DNA from: JBCCZC01 sp039188505 | Lineage (GTDB): Bacteria; Pseudomonadota; Gammaproteobacteria; Xanthomonadales; SZUA-38 | DNA length: 10,125 nucleotides | Assembly (NCBI GenBank): GCA_039188505.1 | Contig: JBCCZC010000193.1 | Coordinates: 1 to 10,125 of the forward strand | Reading direction: 5' to 3' | Shown: positions 1 through 6,207 of the stretch, in pieces | Layout: each line of letters begins with the position of its first letter | Position numbering within the stretch: the stretch's first letter is position 1 | The notes under the pieces: model-generated | What the model saw: only the letters and a program-made list of their open reading frames with translations | Database searches by the model: none | What the model was told of the DNA's origin: nothing | Translations under genes and position numbers: made by a program

Positions 1-465
1 GAGCGCCTGCCGGCGCAGCGCTTCGAGGGTCTCGTCGTTCATGACGTAGCCGCTCGCGTCGATCAGCCCATCCTGGCCGTGGCTCGTGAAGGGATCGAGG
101 GCAACATCGGTGATCACGCCGAGGCCGGGCACTTCCGCCTTCAGCGCGCGCACCGCGCGCTGGGCCAATCCGTCGGGATTCCAGGCCTCCTCGGCGCCGT
201 CCGACTTGGCGGACTGCGGCGTCACGGGAAAGACCGCCAATGCCGGAATGCCGAGATCACGCGCTTCCCTCGCCACCTCGACCAGGAGATCGATGGTCAG
301 ACGCTCGACACCGGGCATCGACGCCACGGCCTCGCGTTCGCCCTCCCCTTCCCGCACGAAGACCGGGTAGATGAGATCGGCGGCCGTGACCGTATGCTCG
401 CGCATGAGGCGACGGGAGAACTCATCGCGGCGCATGCGACGCATGCGGGTGTCTGGGAACGTCAT
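1..465 (-). CDS. hemB: Porphobilinogen synthase (delta-aminolevulinic acid dehydratase), N-terminal part
   Basis: HemB condenses two molecules of 5-aminolevulinate into porphobilinogen, the second committed step of haem and other tetrapyrrole synthesis, in the cytoplasm. The visible 155 codons start at an ATG (complement of 463-465) and run off the left edge, so roughly the first half of a protein that is usually about 320-340 residues is present. The N-terminus has the family pattern MRRxRRxxFSRRLMREHTV, followed by DLIYPVFVREG, then SMPGVERL, then the conserved block DVALDPFTSHGQDGL near residues 120-134, which is diagnostic. The active-site lysines and the metal-binding cysteine region lie outside the window, so the zinc or magnesium class cannot be judged. 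The gene diverges from the c-di-GMP signalling gene across a 144-nt gap. No strong Shine-Dalgarno is visible before the ATG. Identification is firm; the start is likely but not proven. Confidence 0.95.
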   Translation of the reverse strand, partial: MTFPDTRMRRMRRDEFSRRLMREHTVTAADLIYPVFVREGEGEREAVASMPGVERLTIDLLVEVAREARDLGIPALAVFPVTPQSAKSDGAEEAWNPDGLAQRAVRALKAEVPGLGVITDVALDPFTSHGQDGLIDASGYVMNDETLEALRRQAL

Positions 466-495
466 GGCGCTGGCCCTGGCAGTCAACCTGCGCGC

Positions 496-523
496 ACTGT
501 AGCAGGCCGCGATCGCAGCACAA
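496..523 (-). promoter_or_regulatory. Possible sigma70 promoter for hemB
   Basis: On the minus strand a TTGTGC (complement of 518-523) and a TACAGT (complement of 496-501) are separated by 16 nt. This is a passable -35/-10 pair that would start transcription about 24 nt before the hemB ATG. It rests on pattern matching alone in a GC-rich background, so it is tentative. Confidence 0.3.
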
Positions 524-533
524 GCGCGCCGCC

Positions 534-563
534 TTGCGAGGGTCGGACCGGCACGGGTACGAT
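534..563 (+). promoter_or_regulatory. Possible sigma70 promoter for the REC-PAS-GGDEF-EAL gene
   Basis: TTGCGA (534-539) and TACGAT (558-563) are spaced by 18 nt, ahead of the GTG start at 610. The inferred start of transcription near 570 would place a small perfect inverted repeat, CCCCA-TCG-TGGGG (571-583), at the extreme 5' end of the message. Both boxes deviate from consensus, so this is a tentative call. Confidence 0.3.
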
Positions 564-609
564 ACGGCAGCCCCATCGTGGGGACACGATTGCTGCTGAT
601 GGGGGATTC

Positions 610-3087
610 GTGGCGCGCCTACTGGTCATCGAGCAATCGCAGGCCCTGGCCAATCTGCTCCACCGCACGCTGAGCGCGGGTGGCTTCCCGTCCGTCACCG
701 TCGTCACGCGCCTCGATCAGGTACCTGAACGGCTGAAGCAAGCCAGCTTCGACGCCGTGATCCTCGGGATCCCGCAGCCCTACGATCGCTCTGCCAAGGG
801 TGTGTTCACGGCCCTCAGCGAAGCCAGCTGGCGCGAAGTGCCGTTCCTCGTCCTGGTGCACTCCCAGCTACCCCAGCTCGAACGCTACGCGCGGCGCCGC
901 GGCGCCTGCGAGGTGCTGCCGTGGCAACGTTTCTCCAGAATCCCGGCCCTCCTGCCGAAGCTGCTCCCGGAACACGCGCGGAGCGAGCCGGACGGCGAGG
1001 CCGAAGTCGTTCGGGCGGTGTCGCTGCTCTTCGTCGACGATTCCCAGAGCGCCCGGCACGCCTACCGGCGGCTCTTGCGCGCGGAGGGTTTTCCTGTCGA
1101 TACGGCGGCGAGCCTGGCCGAGGCGGACGAACGGCTGCGCGGCAACAGCTACGATCTCGTCATCGTCGACTACCACCTGCCCGACGGCACGGGCGCTAGC
1201 CTGTGCCGCCGCCTGCGCAAGGAACGGGCGGATCTGCCCGTGGCGATCATCACCGGGTCGTACCGGGAGAACGTGATCCACGACTGCCTCGAGGCGGGCG
1301 CCGTGGAGTGCATGTTCAAGAACGAGGCACGCGAACTGTTCCAGGCGCGGGTGCACGCGCTCGCGCGCATCATCGAGACGCAGCGTTCGGTCGCGGAGGA
1401 GCGTGAGCGGCTCGACGCCATCCTCACGTCCGTGGGCGATGGCGTCTACGGCGTGGATCAGGACGCCCGCATCACCTTCATCAACCCCACGGGGCTCGAG
1501 CTGCTCGGGTACCGGGCGGCGCGGGAACTCGTCGGCGAACCCGCGGCGCAGCTGGCCCACGACAACGCCGATCCCGAGACCGAGAACGTGCTTGCGGAGA
1601 GCTACGCGACCGGCAGCCGGCTCTCTGGCTTCGAGACGGTTTTCCGGCGCGCCGATGGCGAGGGCTTCCCGGTCGAATGCTCCGTCCATCCGCTGTCGAT
1701 CCGGTCCGCCCGCCGGGGCTCGGTGGTGGTGTTCCGCAACATCTCGGAACGCAAGACGGTCGAGCAGCTTCAGTGGGAGGTGTCGCACGACGAGGTCACC
1801 GGACTCTATAACCGTCGCTCCTTCACCCAGCACCTCGAGCGGCGCATCGAGCCGCTGCGGCAGGAAGGCGGCTATGGGGCCCTCCTGCACATCGATGTCG
1901 ACCGCTTCAGCGACATCGTCGACTCCATCGGTCGCGCGAGCGGCGACCGCGTGCTGGCGGACATCGCCACTGCGCTAGGGGCGCAGCTGCGCGACAACGA
2001 CGCCCTGGCGCGCCTGGAGGCCGATAAATTCGCCCTCGTGCTGATGGGCATCCAGCTACCGAACGTGTACACCCTCGCCGACGGCTTCCGGAACGTCCTC
2101 GGCGGCATGCGGGTGCCGATCGACGGCGCCCAGCGGGAGCTGTCGGCGTCGATCGGCGTCGTCATCCTGTCGCGCAATACCCCCTCGGCCGAATACGCCC
2201 TGGAGCACGCTCGGGCAGCCTGCGAATCGGCCAAGACCAAGGGCCGCAACCAGACGCATGTGTCCGTCGCGCAGGACGACGTCAGCACTACCCGCGAGCT
2301 CGAGTCGGGCTGGACGCACCGCTTCAAGGACGCCATCCGCAACGACCGATTCGTGTTTCTGGCGCAGCCGATCCTGCCGTCGAATCCCATGCCGAAGGAA
2401 GGCGAGAAGCGCGAGCTGTTCTTCGAGCTGCTGCTGCGCATGGTGGGCAGCGACGGGCAGTGGATCTCGCCGGGCGTCTTCGTGCCGCTGGCGGAGCGGA
2501 TCAACATGGCCCAGGAGCTGGATCTCTGGGTCATCCGGCGGGCGGCCAAGCTGCTCGAACGCTTCGATGACCCGCGCTGTACGGTGAGCTTCACGGTCAA
2601 CCTGTCGAACGTGACGCTCCAGGATCCCGCAACGCTGAAGCGCATCAGTGCGGTGCTCACGGGCGCGCCCGAGGCCGCGCGGCGGATGATCTTCGAGATG
2701 ACCGAAACCGCCGAGCTAGCCAGCCTTCACAGCGCGCGTCGGCTCATGCAGGAGCTGCGCAAGCTGGGCTGCCGCTTCGCCCTCGACGACTTCGGTACCG
2801 GCTACAGCTCCTTTTCCCACCTCAAGCACCTGCCGGTGGACTTCATCAAGATCGACGGGCTCTTCGTCCAGTCGATGGCCAGCGACAAGGTCGACCGGAC
2901 CGTGGTTCATTCCATCACGGGCATGGCCAAGGCGCTCGGGCTCATCACGATCGCCGAGCACGTCGACAGCGAGGACACGCTGGCGGCCGCGCGCGCAAGC
3001 GGCGTGGACTTCGTGCAGGGGCACCTGCTCGGCGAGCCCGAGTCCATCGATAGTCTCGATCTCGAGGATTTCCTCGCTCCGGCGTGA
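610..3087 (+). CDS. REC-REC-PAS-GGDEF-EAL cyclic-di-GMP signalling protein, FimX-like architecture
   Basis: This is an 825-residue cytoplasmic c-di-GMP protein with no visible membrane segment. The first receiver (about 2-115) is degenerate: the acceptor position is G53 (LGIP), and E8-Q9 and W105 replace the acidic pair and the lysine. The second receiver (about 138-255) is complete: D143-D144, acceptor D187, T215, K237. A PAS domain follows (about 265-380). The GGDEF domain (about 390-555) has EADKF at 470-474 in place of GGDEF, so cyclase activity is unlikely, yet it keeps an RxxD I-site (R461, D464) at the correct five-residue spacing. The EAL domain (about 580-820) reads ELL (606-608) and retains N664, E696, D726-D727 in DDFGTG, K747, E783 and Q803, so phosphodiesterase activity is plausible. 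The open frame extends upstream to 79, but that part antisenses hemB. The GTG at 610 has GGGGGA just before it and begins a proper receiver strand (MARLLVIE). Pseudomonas FimX, a c-di-GMP receptor for type IV pili, has a comparable layout with one receiver. Orthology is not shown. Confidence 0.88.
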   Translation: MARLLVIEQSQALANLLHRTLSAGGFPSVTVVTRLDQVPERLKQASFDAVILGIPQPYDRSAKGVFTALSEASWREVPFLVLVHSQLPQLERYARRRGACEVLPWQRFSRIPALLPKLLPEHARSEPDGEAEVVRAVSLLFVDDSQSARHAYRRLLRAEGFPVDTAASLAEADERLRGNSYDLVIVDYHLPDGTGASLCRRLRKERADLPVAIITGSYRENVIHDCLEAGAVECMFKNEARELFQARVHALARIIETQRSVAEERERLDAILTSVGDGVYGVDQDARITFINPTGLELLGYRAARELVGEPAAQLAHDNADPETENVLAESYATGSRLSGFETVFRRADGEGFPVECSVHPLSIRSARRGSVVVFRNISERKTVEQLQWEVSHDEVTGLYNRRSFTQHLERRIEPLRQEGGYGALLHIDVDRFSDIVDSIGRASGDRVLADIATALGAQLRDNDALARLEADKFALVLMGIQLPNVYTLADGFRNVLGGMRVPIDGAQRELSASIGVVILSRNTPSAEYALEHARAACESAKTKGRNQTHVSVAQDDVSTTRELESGWTHRFKDAIRNDRFVFLAQPILPSNPMPKEGEKRELFFELLLRMVGSDGQWISPGVFVPLAERINMAQELDLWVIRRAAKLLERFDDPRCTVSFTVNLSNVTLQDPATLKRISAVLTGAPEAARRMIFEMTETAELASLHSARRLMQELRKLGCRFALDDFGTGYSSFSHLKHLPVDFIKIDGLFVQSMASDKVDRTVVHSITGMAKALGLITIAEHVDSEDTLAAARASGVDFVQGHLLGEPESIDSLDLEDFLAPA

Positions 3088-3127
3088 TTCGCCTGATGGC
3101 GGTGCAGCGCCGCGTTCTGGACGAGAT

Positions 3128-3739
3128 TCAGGTGGCTTGCTTGATCGGCAGGTCCAGCCAGAGCCGCAGCTGATTCTGGGCGGCATCGACGCCGTCCCGC
3201 TTCAAGGACGAGAACAGCTGCGCGCTTGCCGTCAGGCCCTCATCCGTGAGCTTGCGCCGAACCTGATCAAGCGTCGCCCGCGCCCGGCCGCGCTTGAGCT
3301 TGTCTGCCTTCGTCAGGAGTACGTGCACGGGCAGGGCGCGGGCCTGGCAGAAATCCAGCATCTGCAGGTCGTACTCACGCAGCGGGTGGCGGACGTCCAT
3401 GATGAGCACCAGGCCCGCCAGGCACTGGCGCTGTCGGAAGTAGCGCTCCAGCGTCTGGTTCCAGTCCCGCAGCGTCGCCGCCGAGACCTTCGCGAACCCG
3501 TACCCCGGCAGGTCGACGAGGCGCCGGTCAGGATCGAGCTCGAAGACCACCAGCTGGCGGGTGCGACCAGGCGTCTTGCTGACCCGCGCGAGCGCCTGGC
3601 GCTGGGTGATCGCGTTCAGCGCGGAGGACTTGCCCGCGTTCGACCGACCGGCGAAGGCGACCTCGCGACCGGCGTCAGGCGGCAGCTGCTCCAGGCGCTG
3701 CGCCGCGACGACGAAAGATGCACGTGTGAACTCGGACAA
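3128..3739 (-). CDS. engB: Ribosome biogenesis GTP-binding protein EngB (YihA/YsxC)
   Basis: EngB is a small cytoplasmic Era-like GTPase needed for late assembly of the large ribosomal subunit and usually essential. The 203-residue product has the full set of GTPase motifs: G1 GRSNAGKSS at 31-39, the switch I segment KTPGRTRQL at 55-63, G3 DLPGYG at 76-81, G4 TKAD at 143-146 and G5 SSLK at 177-180. Length is normal for the family. The start is a TTG (complement of 3737-3739). It is supported by a GAGG Shine-Dalgarno five nt upstream and by the N-terminus (SxFVVAAQRLEQLPPD) aligning with the usual EngB lead-in; no in-frame ATG offers an alternative. It converges on the signalling gene with 40 nt between the stops and diverges from cytochrome c4, a neighbourhood shared with Pseudomonas. 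Confidence 0.96.
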   Translation of the reverse strand: MSEFTRASFVVAAQRLEQLPPDAGREVAFAGRSNAGKSSALNAITQRQALARVSKTPGRTRQLVVFELDPDRRLVDLPGYGFAKVSAATLRDWNQTLERYFRQRQCLAGLVLIMDVRHPLREYDLQMLDFCQARALPVHVLLTKADKLKRGRARATLDQVRRKLTDEGLTASAQLFSSLKRDGVDAAQNQLRLWLDLPIKQAT

Positions 3740-3744
3740 TACGA

Positions 3745-3748
3745 CCTC
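3745..3748 (-). promoter_or_regulatory. Shine-Dalgarno that decides the TTG start of engB
   Basis: The minus strand reads GAGG here, five nt before the TTG at 3737-3739. In the absence of any in-frame ATG or GTG nearby, this site and the alignment of the N-terminus with the EngB family fix the start. Confidence 0.6.
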
Positions 3749-3786
3749 GATAGGCTGACGTGCGCGGCCCGGCCCGCGTGCTCGAA

Positions 3787-3815
3787 TTGACCGATTCCGG
3801 GGCGACTGGTATAAC
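3787..3815 (+). promoter_or_regulatory. Strong sigma70-type promoter for the cytochrome c4-dsbA group
   Basis: TTGACC (3787-3792) and TATAAC (3810-3815) sit exactly 17 nt apart, and a TG one base before the -10 hexamer (3807-3808) gives an extended -10. This is the best promoter match in the window, and it stands out in an otherwise GC-rich sequence. Transcription would begin near 3822 and leave a leader of about 95 nt before the cytochrome ATG. A second, weaker pair, TTCGAA (3849-3854) and TATACC (3873-3878) spaced 18 nt, lies inside that leader and could serve as an additional start. Confidence 0.65.
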
Positions 3816-3917
3816 GCCGGGCGCTCTAACGCAGACTCGAAGCGTCCGTTCGAACTGGGATTTTAACCCGACTATACCGTGGTCGCGGCGAACGGACAGC
3901 CAGGAGAACTTTACGAA

Positions 3918-4547
3918 ATGAAACAGCTTTTTATCGGCGGCGCGCTGCTCTGCTGGGCTGCCGTGGGAGCGGCCGCAGACGGTGGGGCCCTGTTCGAGGG
4001 GGACGCTACAGCGGGCCAGACCAAGGCAACCGCATGCGTTGCTTGCCACGGTGCGGACGGGAATAGCCTGATGGGTGAATGGCCAAAGCTTGCCGGTCAG
4101 CACCCGCAGTACATCGCGCGACAGCTGGCTCTGTTCAAGTCGGGGGCGCGCGAGAATGTAATCATGCTCGGCCTTGCGGCCATCCTCAGCGAAGAGGACA
4201 TGGATGACATCGCGGCCTTCTATGCGACCCAGGAGCTGAAGCCCGGCGTTGCCGACGAAGCGCTCGTCTCTCTCGGCGGAGAGGTCTACCGGGCCGGCGT
4301 CGCCCCGCGCGGCGTGCCCGCATGCGCGGCCTGCCATGGTCCGAACGGCAAGGGCAACCCGCTGTCAGGCTATCCCTCGCTGCGTGGCCAGCACGCCCAG
4401 TACATCGCGACGACGCTGCGCGCGTTTCGGGACGGTGCGGTGTGGGGCACGGGCGATGACGCCAACGCCGTCATGGCCGGCGTCGCTGCCAACATGAGCG
4501 ATGCCGAGATCGAGGCCGTCGCCTCGTTCATCCAGGGCCTCTACTGA
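3918..4547 (+). CDS. cc4: Dihaem cytochrome c4
   Basis: Cytochrome c4 is a periplasmic, usually membrane-associated dihaem electron carrier that passes electrons from the bc1 complex toward terminal oxidases. The 209-residue precursor starts with a Sec signal peptide (MKQLFIGG, then a hydrophobic core, cleavage likely after A19 or A20). It holds two tandem cytochrome c domains with haem sites CVACH (40-44) and CAACH (136-140). The likely distal methionine ligands are M83 (NVIMLGLA) and M186 (NAVMAGVA), each followed by the typical LS/MSxxD/E motif. Both halves share a GQHxQYIAxxL segment, the sign of the internal duplication typical of this family. The ATG at 3918 is preferred over the in-frame GTG at 3879 because the signal peptide begins there and an AGGAG lies 11 nt upstream. 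It is the first gene of a rightward group with dsbA. Confidence 0.94.
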   Translation: MKQLFIGGALLCWAAVGAAADGGALFEGDATAGQTKATACVACHGADGNSLMGEWPKLAGQHPQYIARQLALFKSGARENVIMLGLAAILSEEDMDDIAAFYATQELKPGVADEALVSLGGEVYRAGVAPRGVPACAACHGPNGKGNPLSGYPSLRGQHAQYIATTLRAFRDGAVWGTGDDANAVMAGVAANMSDAEIEAVASFIQGLY

Positions 4548-4555
4548 TCGCCTGA

Positions 4556-4580
4556 GCGGGCGGCGCCTCGCGTCGCCCGC
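4556..4580 (+). terminator. GC-rich hairpin after cytochrome c4
   Basis: GCGGGCGGCG (4556-4565) and CGTCGCCCGC (4571-4580) can form a ten-base-pair stem with one G-U pair and a five-base loop. It begins eight nt after the cytochrome stop. No run of T follows, so it is not a canonical intrinsic terminator. It could partly terminate transcription, protect the 3' end of the cytochrome message, or separate expression of the cytochrome from dsbA. Confidence 0.5.
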
Positions 4581-4661
4581 GGTGAACTTTGGGGCCCGGC
4601 GCCAGTCTGTCCCTTCGAGAAGCGTCATTTCGGCGCCCGCACGAATCGGAGATTCCCCACC

Positions 4662-5321
4662 ATGCGTCAGTTCCTGCTCTCGGTGCTGCTCCTGTCCCTT
4701 GCCGGCACAACGGCCGCCCAGGATTTCCAGGAAGGCGTGCACTACAAGCTCATCGAGCCGGCCCAGCCGACCAACAATGAAGGCACCGTCGAGGTCGTCG
4801 AGGTCTTCAGCTACGCCTGCCCCCACTGCGCAAGTTTCCAGCCGTTCATCGAGTCCTGGGTCGAGAGCGCGCCCGAGAACGTCGATTTTCGTCGGATCCC
4901 GGTCGTGTTCCGCGCCAGCTGGGAGCCGTTTGCCCGCGCCTACTACACGGCCGAAGCGATGGACATCCTCGACGACACCCACGAGGCGATCTTCGACGCG
5001 CTGCACAAGGAGCGTCGCCAGCTCCGGAGCAACGATGATCTCGCCGATTTCGTGGCCGAGAATTCCGAGAGCACGTCGCGCGAGGACTACCTGAAGCTGT
5101 CGAAGTCGTTCGCCATCGAGACGAAGCTGCGTCGGGGCATGACCCAGGTGCAGCGCTTCGGTGTCGATGCCACGCCCTCGGTCATCATCAACGGCAAGTA
5201 CCGCGCAACCGCCACCATGGCTGGTTCCGTCAACCGCCTGCTCGAGCTGATGAACTACCTGGTCGGCCTCGAGAACGCCGGCGCAGGAGCTGCCGAGACC
5301 GCGGAAGCCTCGTCCGACTGA
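4662..5321 (+). CDS. dsbA: Periplasmic thiol:disulfide oxidoreductase DsbA
   Basis: DsbA introduces disulfide bonds into newly exported proteins and is re-oxidised by the membrane protein DsbB. The 219-residue precursor has a signal peptide (hydrophobic residues 4-14, cleavage likely after A18 or A19). It has a thioredoxin-like fold with the active site CPHC at 53-56 following EVFSYA, and the cis-proline loop T171-P172 (DATPSVIING). The mature start, DFQEGVHYKLI, is typical of gammaproteobacterial DsbA. The last 18 residues or so are rich in Ala, Glu and Ser and look like a disordered tail. A CGGAG ribosome site lies about ten nt before the ATG. The gene sits 114 nt downstream of cytochrome c4, with a hairpin between them, and upstream of the EEP-family gene. 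This order matches Pseudomonas chromosomes. Confidence 0.95.
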   Translation: MRQFLLSVLLLSLAGTTAAQDFQEGVHYKLIEPAQPTNNEGTVEVVEVFSYACPHCASFQPFIESWVESAPENVDFRRIPVVFRASWEPFARAYYTAEAMDILDDTHEAIFDALHKERRQLRSNDDLADFVAENSESTSREDYLKLSKSFAIETKLRRGMTQVQRFGVDATPSVIINGKYRATATMAGSVNRLLELMNYLVGLENAGAGAAETAEASSD

Positions 5322-5334
5322 GGCCTCCGCAGGC

Positions 5335-5361
5335 TTGACCCGGGACGGCGTCTCGGGTTAA
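5335..5361 (+). terminator. Long hairpin after dsbA
   Basis: TTGACCCGGGAC (5335-5346) pairs with GTCTCGGGTTAA (5350-5361) to give a twelve-base-pair stem with two G-U pairs and a three-base loop, 13 nt after the dsbA stop. There is no T tract after it, so termination may be partial or the structure may stabilise the upstream message. A second inverted repeat (5303-5311 with 5320-5328, one mismatch) overlaps the dsbA stop codon itself. The next gene starts only 31 nt after the stem. Confidence 0.5.
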
Positions 5362-5392
5362 TCCGGGCAGGTACCGGGAGGGGTCCTTCTGC

Positions 5393-6193
5393 ATGCGCGG
5401 CGACGGGGGTGATTTCGAGCACATCGATGCGCTGCGCCTGATCAGCTTCAATATTCAGGCCGGGAACGCCACCGCCAAGTATCGCGATTACGTCACCAAG
5501 GGCTGGCAGCACGTGCTGCCGCACGAGAGCCGCATCGCGAACCTCGACGCAATTGCACGCCTGCTCGCGGAATTCGATATCGCGGGACTGCAAGAGCTCG
5601 ATGACGGCTCGCTGCGCACCGGATTCCTGAACCAGACCCAATACCTCGCCGAACGTGCCGGCTTCCCCTTCTGGAGCCATCAGCCGAACCGGCGGGTGTC
5701 CAAGATCGCCCGCACCTGCAACGGCGTATTGAGTCGCCTGCGCCCCACGGATGTCGAGGATCACAAGCTCCCTGGCCGCATCCCGGGTCGCGGCGCGCTC
5801 GCCGTGTTCTACGGCAGCGGACCCAGCGCCCTCCTCGTCGTGGTGGCCCATCTCGCGCTGGGTCGCGGCTCCCGAACGATGCAGCTCGATTTCCTGAACG
5901 AGCTCATCGAGTCGGAGACGCATGTGGTGCTGATGGGCGACTTCAACGCATCAGCGGGCGCCGACGAGATGACGGCCTTCCTCGATCGGACGGGCCTGCA
6001 CGCGGCGTCCGCCGACCTTGAGACCTTCCCAAGCTGGCGACCGCAGCGCGGCATCGACCATATTTTTGTGTCACCGAGCCTGCGCGTGCGGTCCTGCGAG
6101 GTCCTGCCGGTGACCCTATCGGATCATCGACCGGTCGCTGTCGATCTGGCGCTACCGGAAAGCTGCGTCCCGCTCAACGGCGACCAACGCTGA
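5393..6193 (+). CDS. Endonuclease/exonuclease/phosphatase (EEP) family protein
   Basis: This is a 266-residue protein of the metal-dependent EEP (DNase I-like) fold, which includes AP endonucleases, sphingomyelinases and inositol phosphatases. The catalytic set is complete: N20 (SFNIQAG), E68 (LQELD), H153 (VVAHLALG), D183 and N185 (GDFNAS), D222-H223 (GIDHIFVS) and D244-H245 (LSDHRPV). An active hydrolase is therefore expected, but the substrate cannot be read from the sequence. There is no signal peptide, so a cytoplasmic location is likely. A GGGAGGGG ribosome site lies nine nt before the ATG. It follows dsbA by 71 nt with a hairpin between, and a similar gene follows dsbA in Pseudomonas. 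The segment YRDYVTKGWQHVLPHESRIANL is not part of the generic fold as I know it and may mark this subfamily. The phosphodiester or phosphomonoester target is unknown. Confidence 0.88.
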   Translation: MRGDGGDFEHIDALRLISFNIQAGNATAKYRDYVTKGWQHVLPHESRIANLDAIARLLAEFDIAGLQELDDGSLRTGFLNQTQYLAERAGFPFWSHQPNRRVSKIARTCNGVLSRLRPTDVEDHKLPGRIPGRGALAVFYGSGPSALLVVVAHLALGRGSRTMQLDFLNELIESETHVVLMGDFNASAGADEMTAFLDRTGLHAASADLETFPSWRPQRGIDHIFVSPSLRVRSCEVLPVTLSDHRPVAVDLALPESCVPLNGDQR

Positions 6194-6207
6194 CGCCGCA
6201 TCGTGGC

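Noticed and set aside
79..609. In-frame upstream extension of the signalling protein (177 extra residues)
   Set aside because: This stretch is antisense to hemB up to 465, and its translation has no domain character. The GTG at 610 starts a proper receiver strand and has a purine-rich ribosome site.
868..1890. 340-residue open frame on the minus strand
   Set aside because: It lies fully opposite the receiver/PAS/GGDEF coding region and is Arg/Ala/Gly-rich in the manner of GC-rich shadow frames, with no recognisable motif.
3137..3790. 217-residue open frame on the plus strand
   Set aside because: It is antisense to engB, whose GTPase motifs G1 and G3-G5 are all intact.
3879..3917. GTG start for cytochrome c4 at 3879
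   Set aside because: It would place 13 polar residues before the signal peptide; the ATG at 3918 has an AGGAG upstream and a normal export signal directly after.
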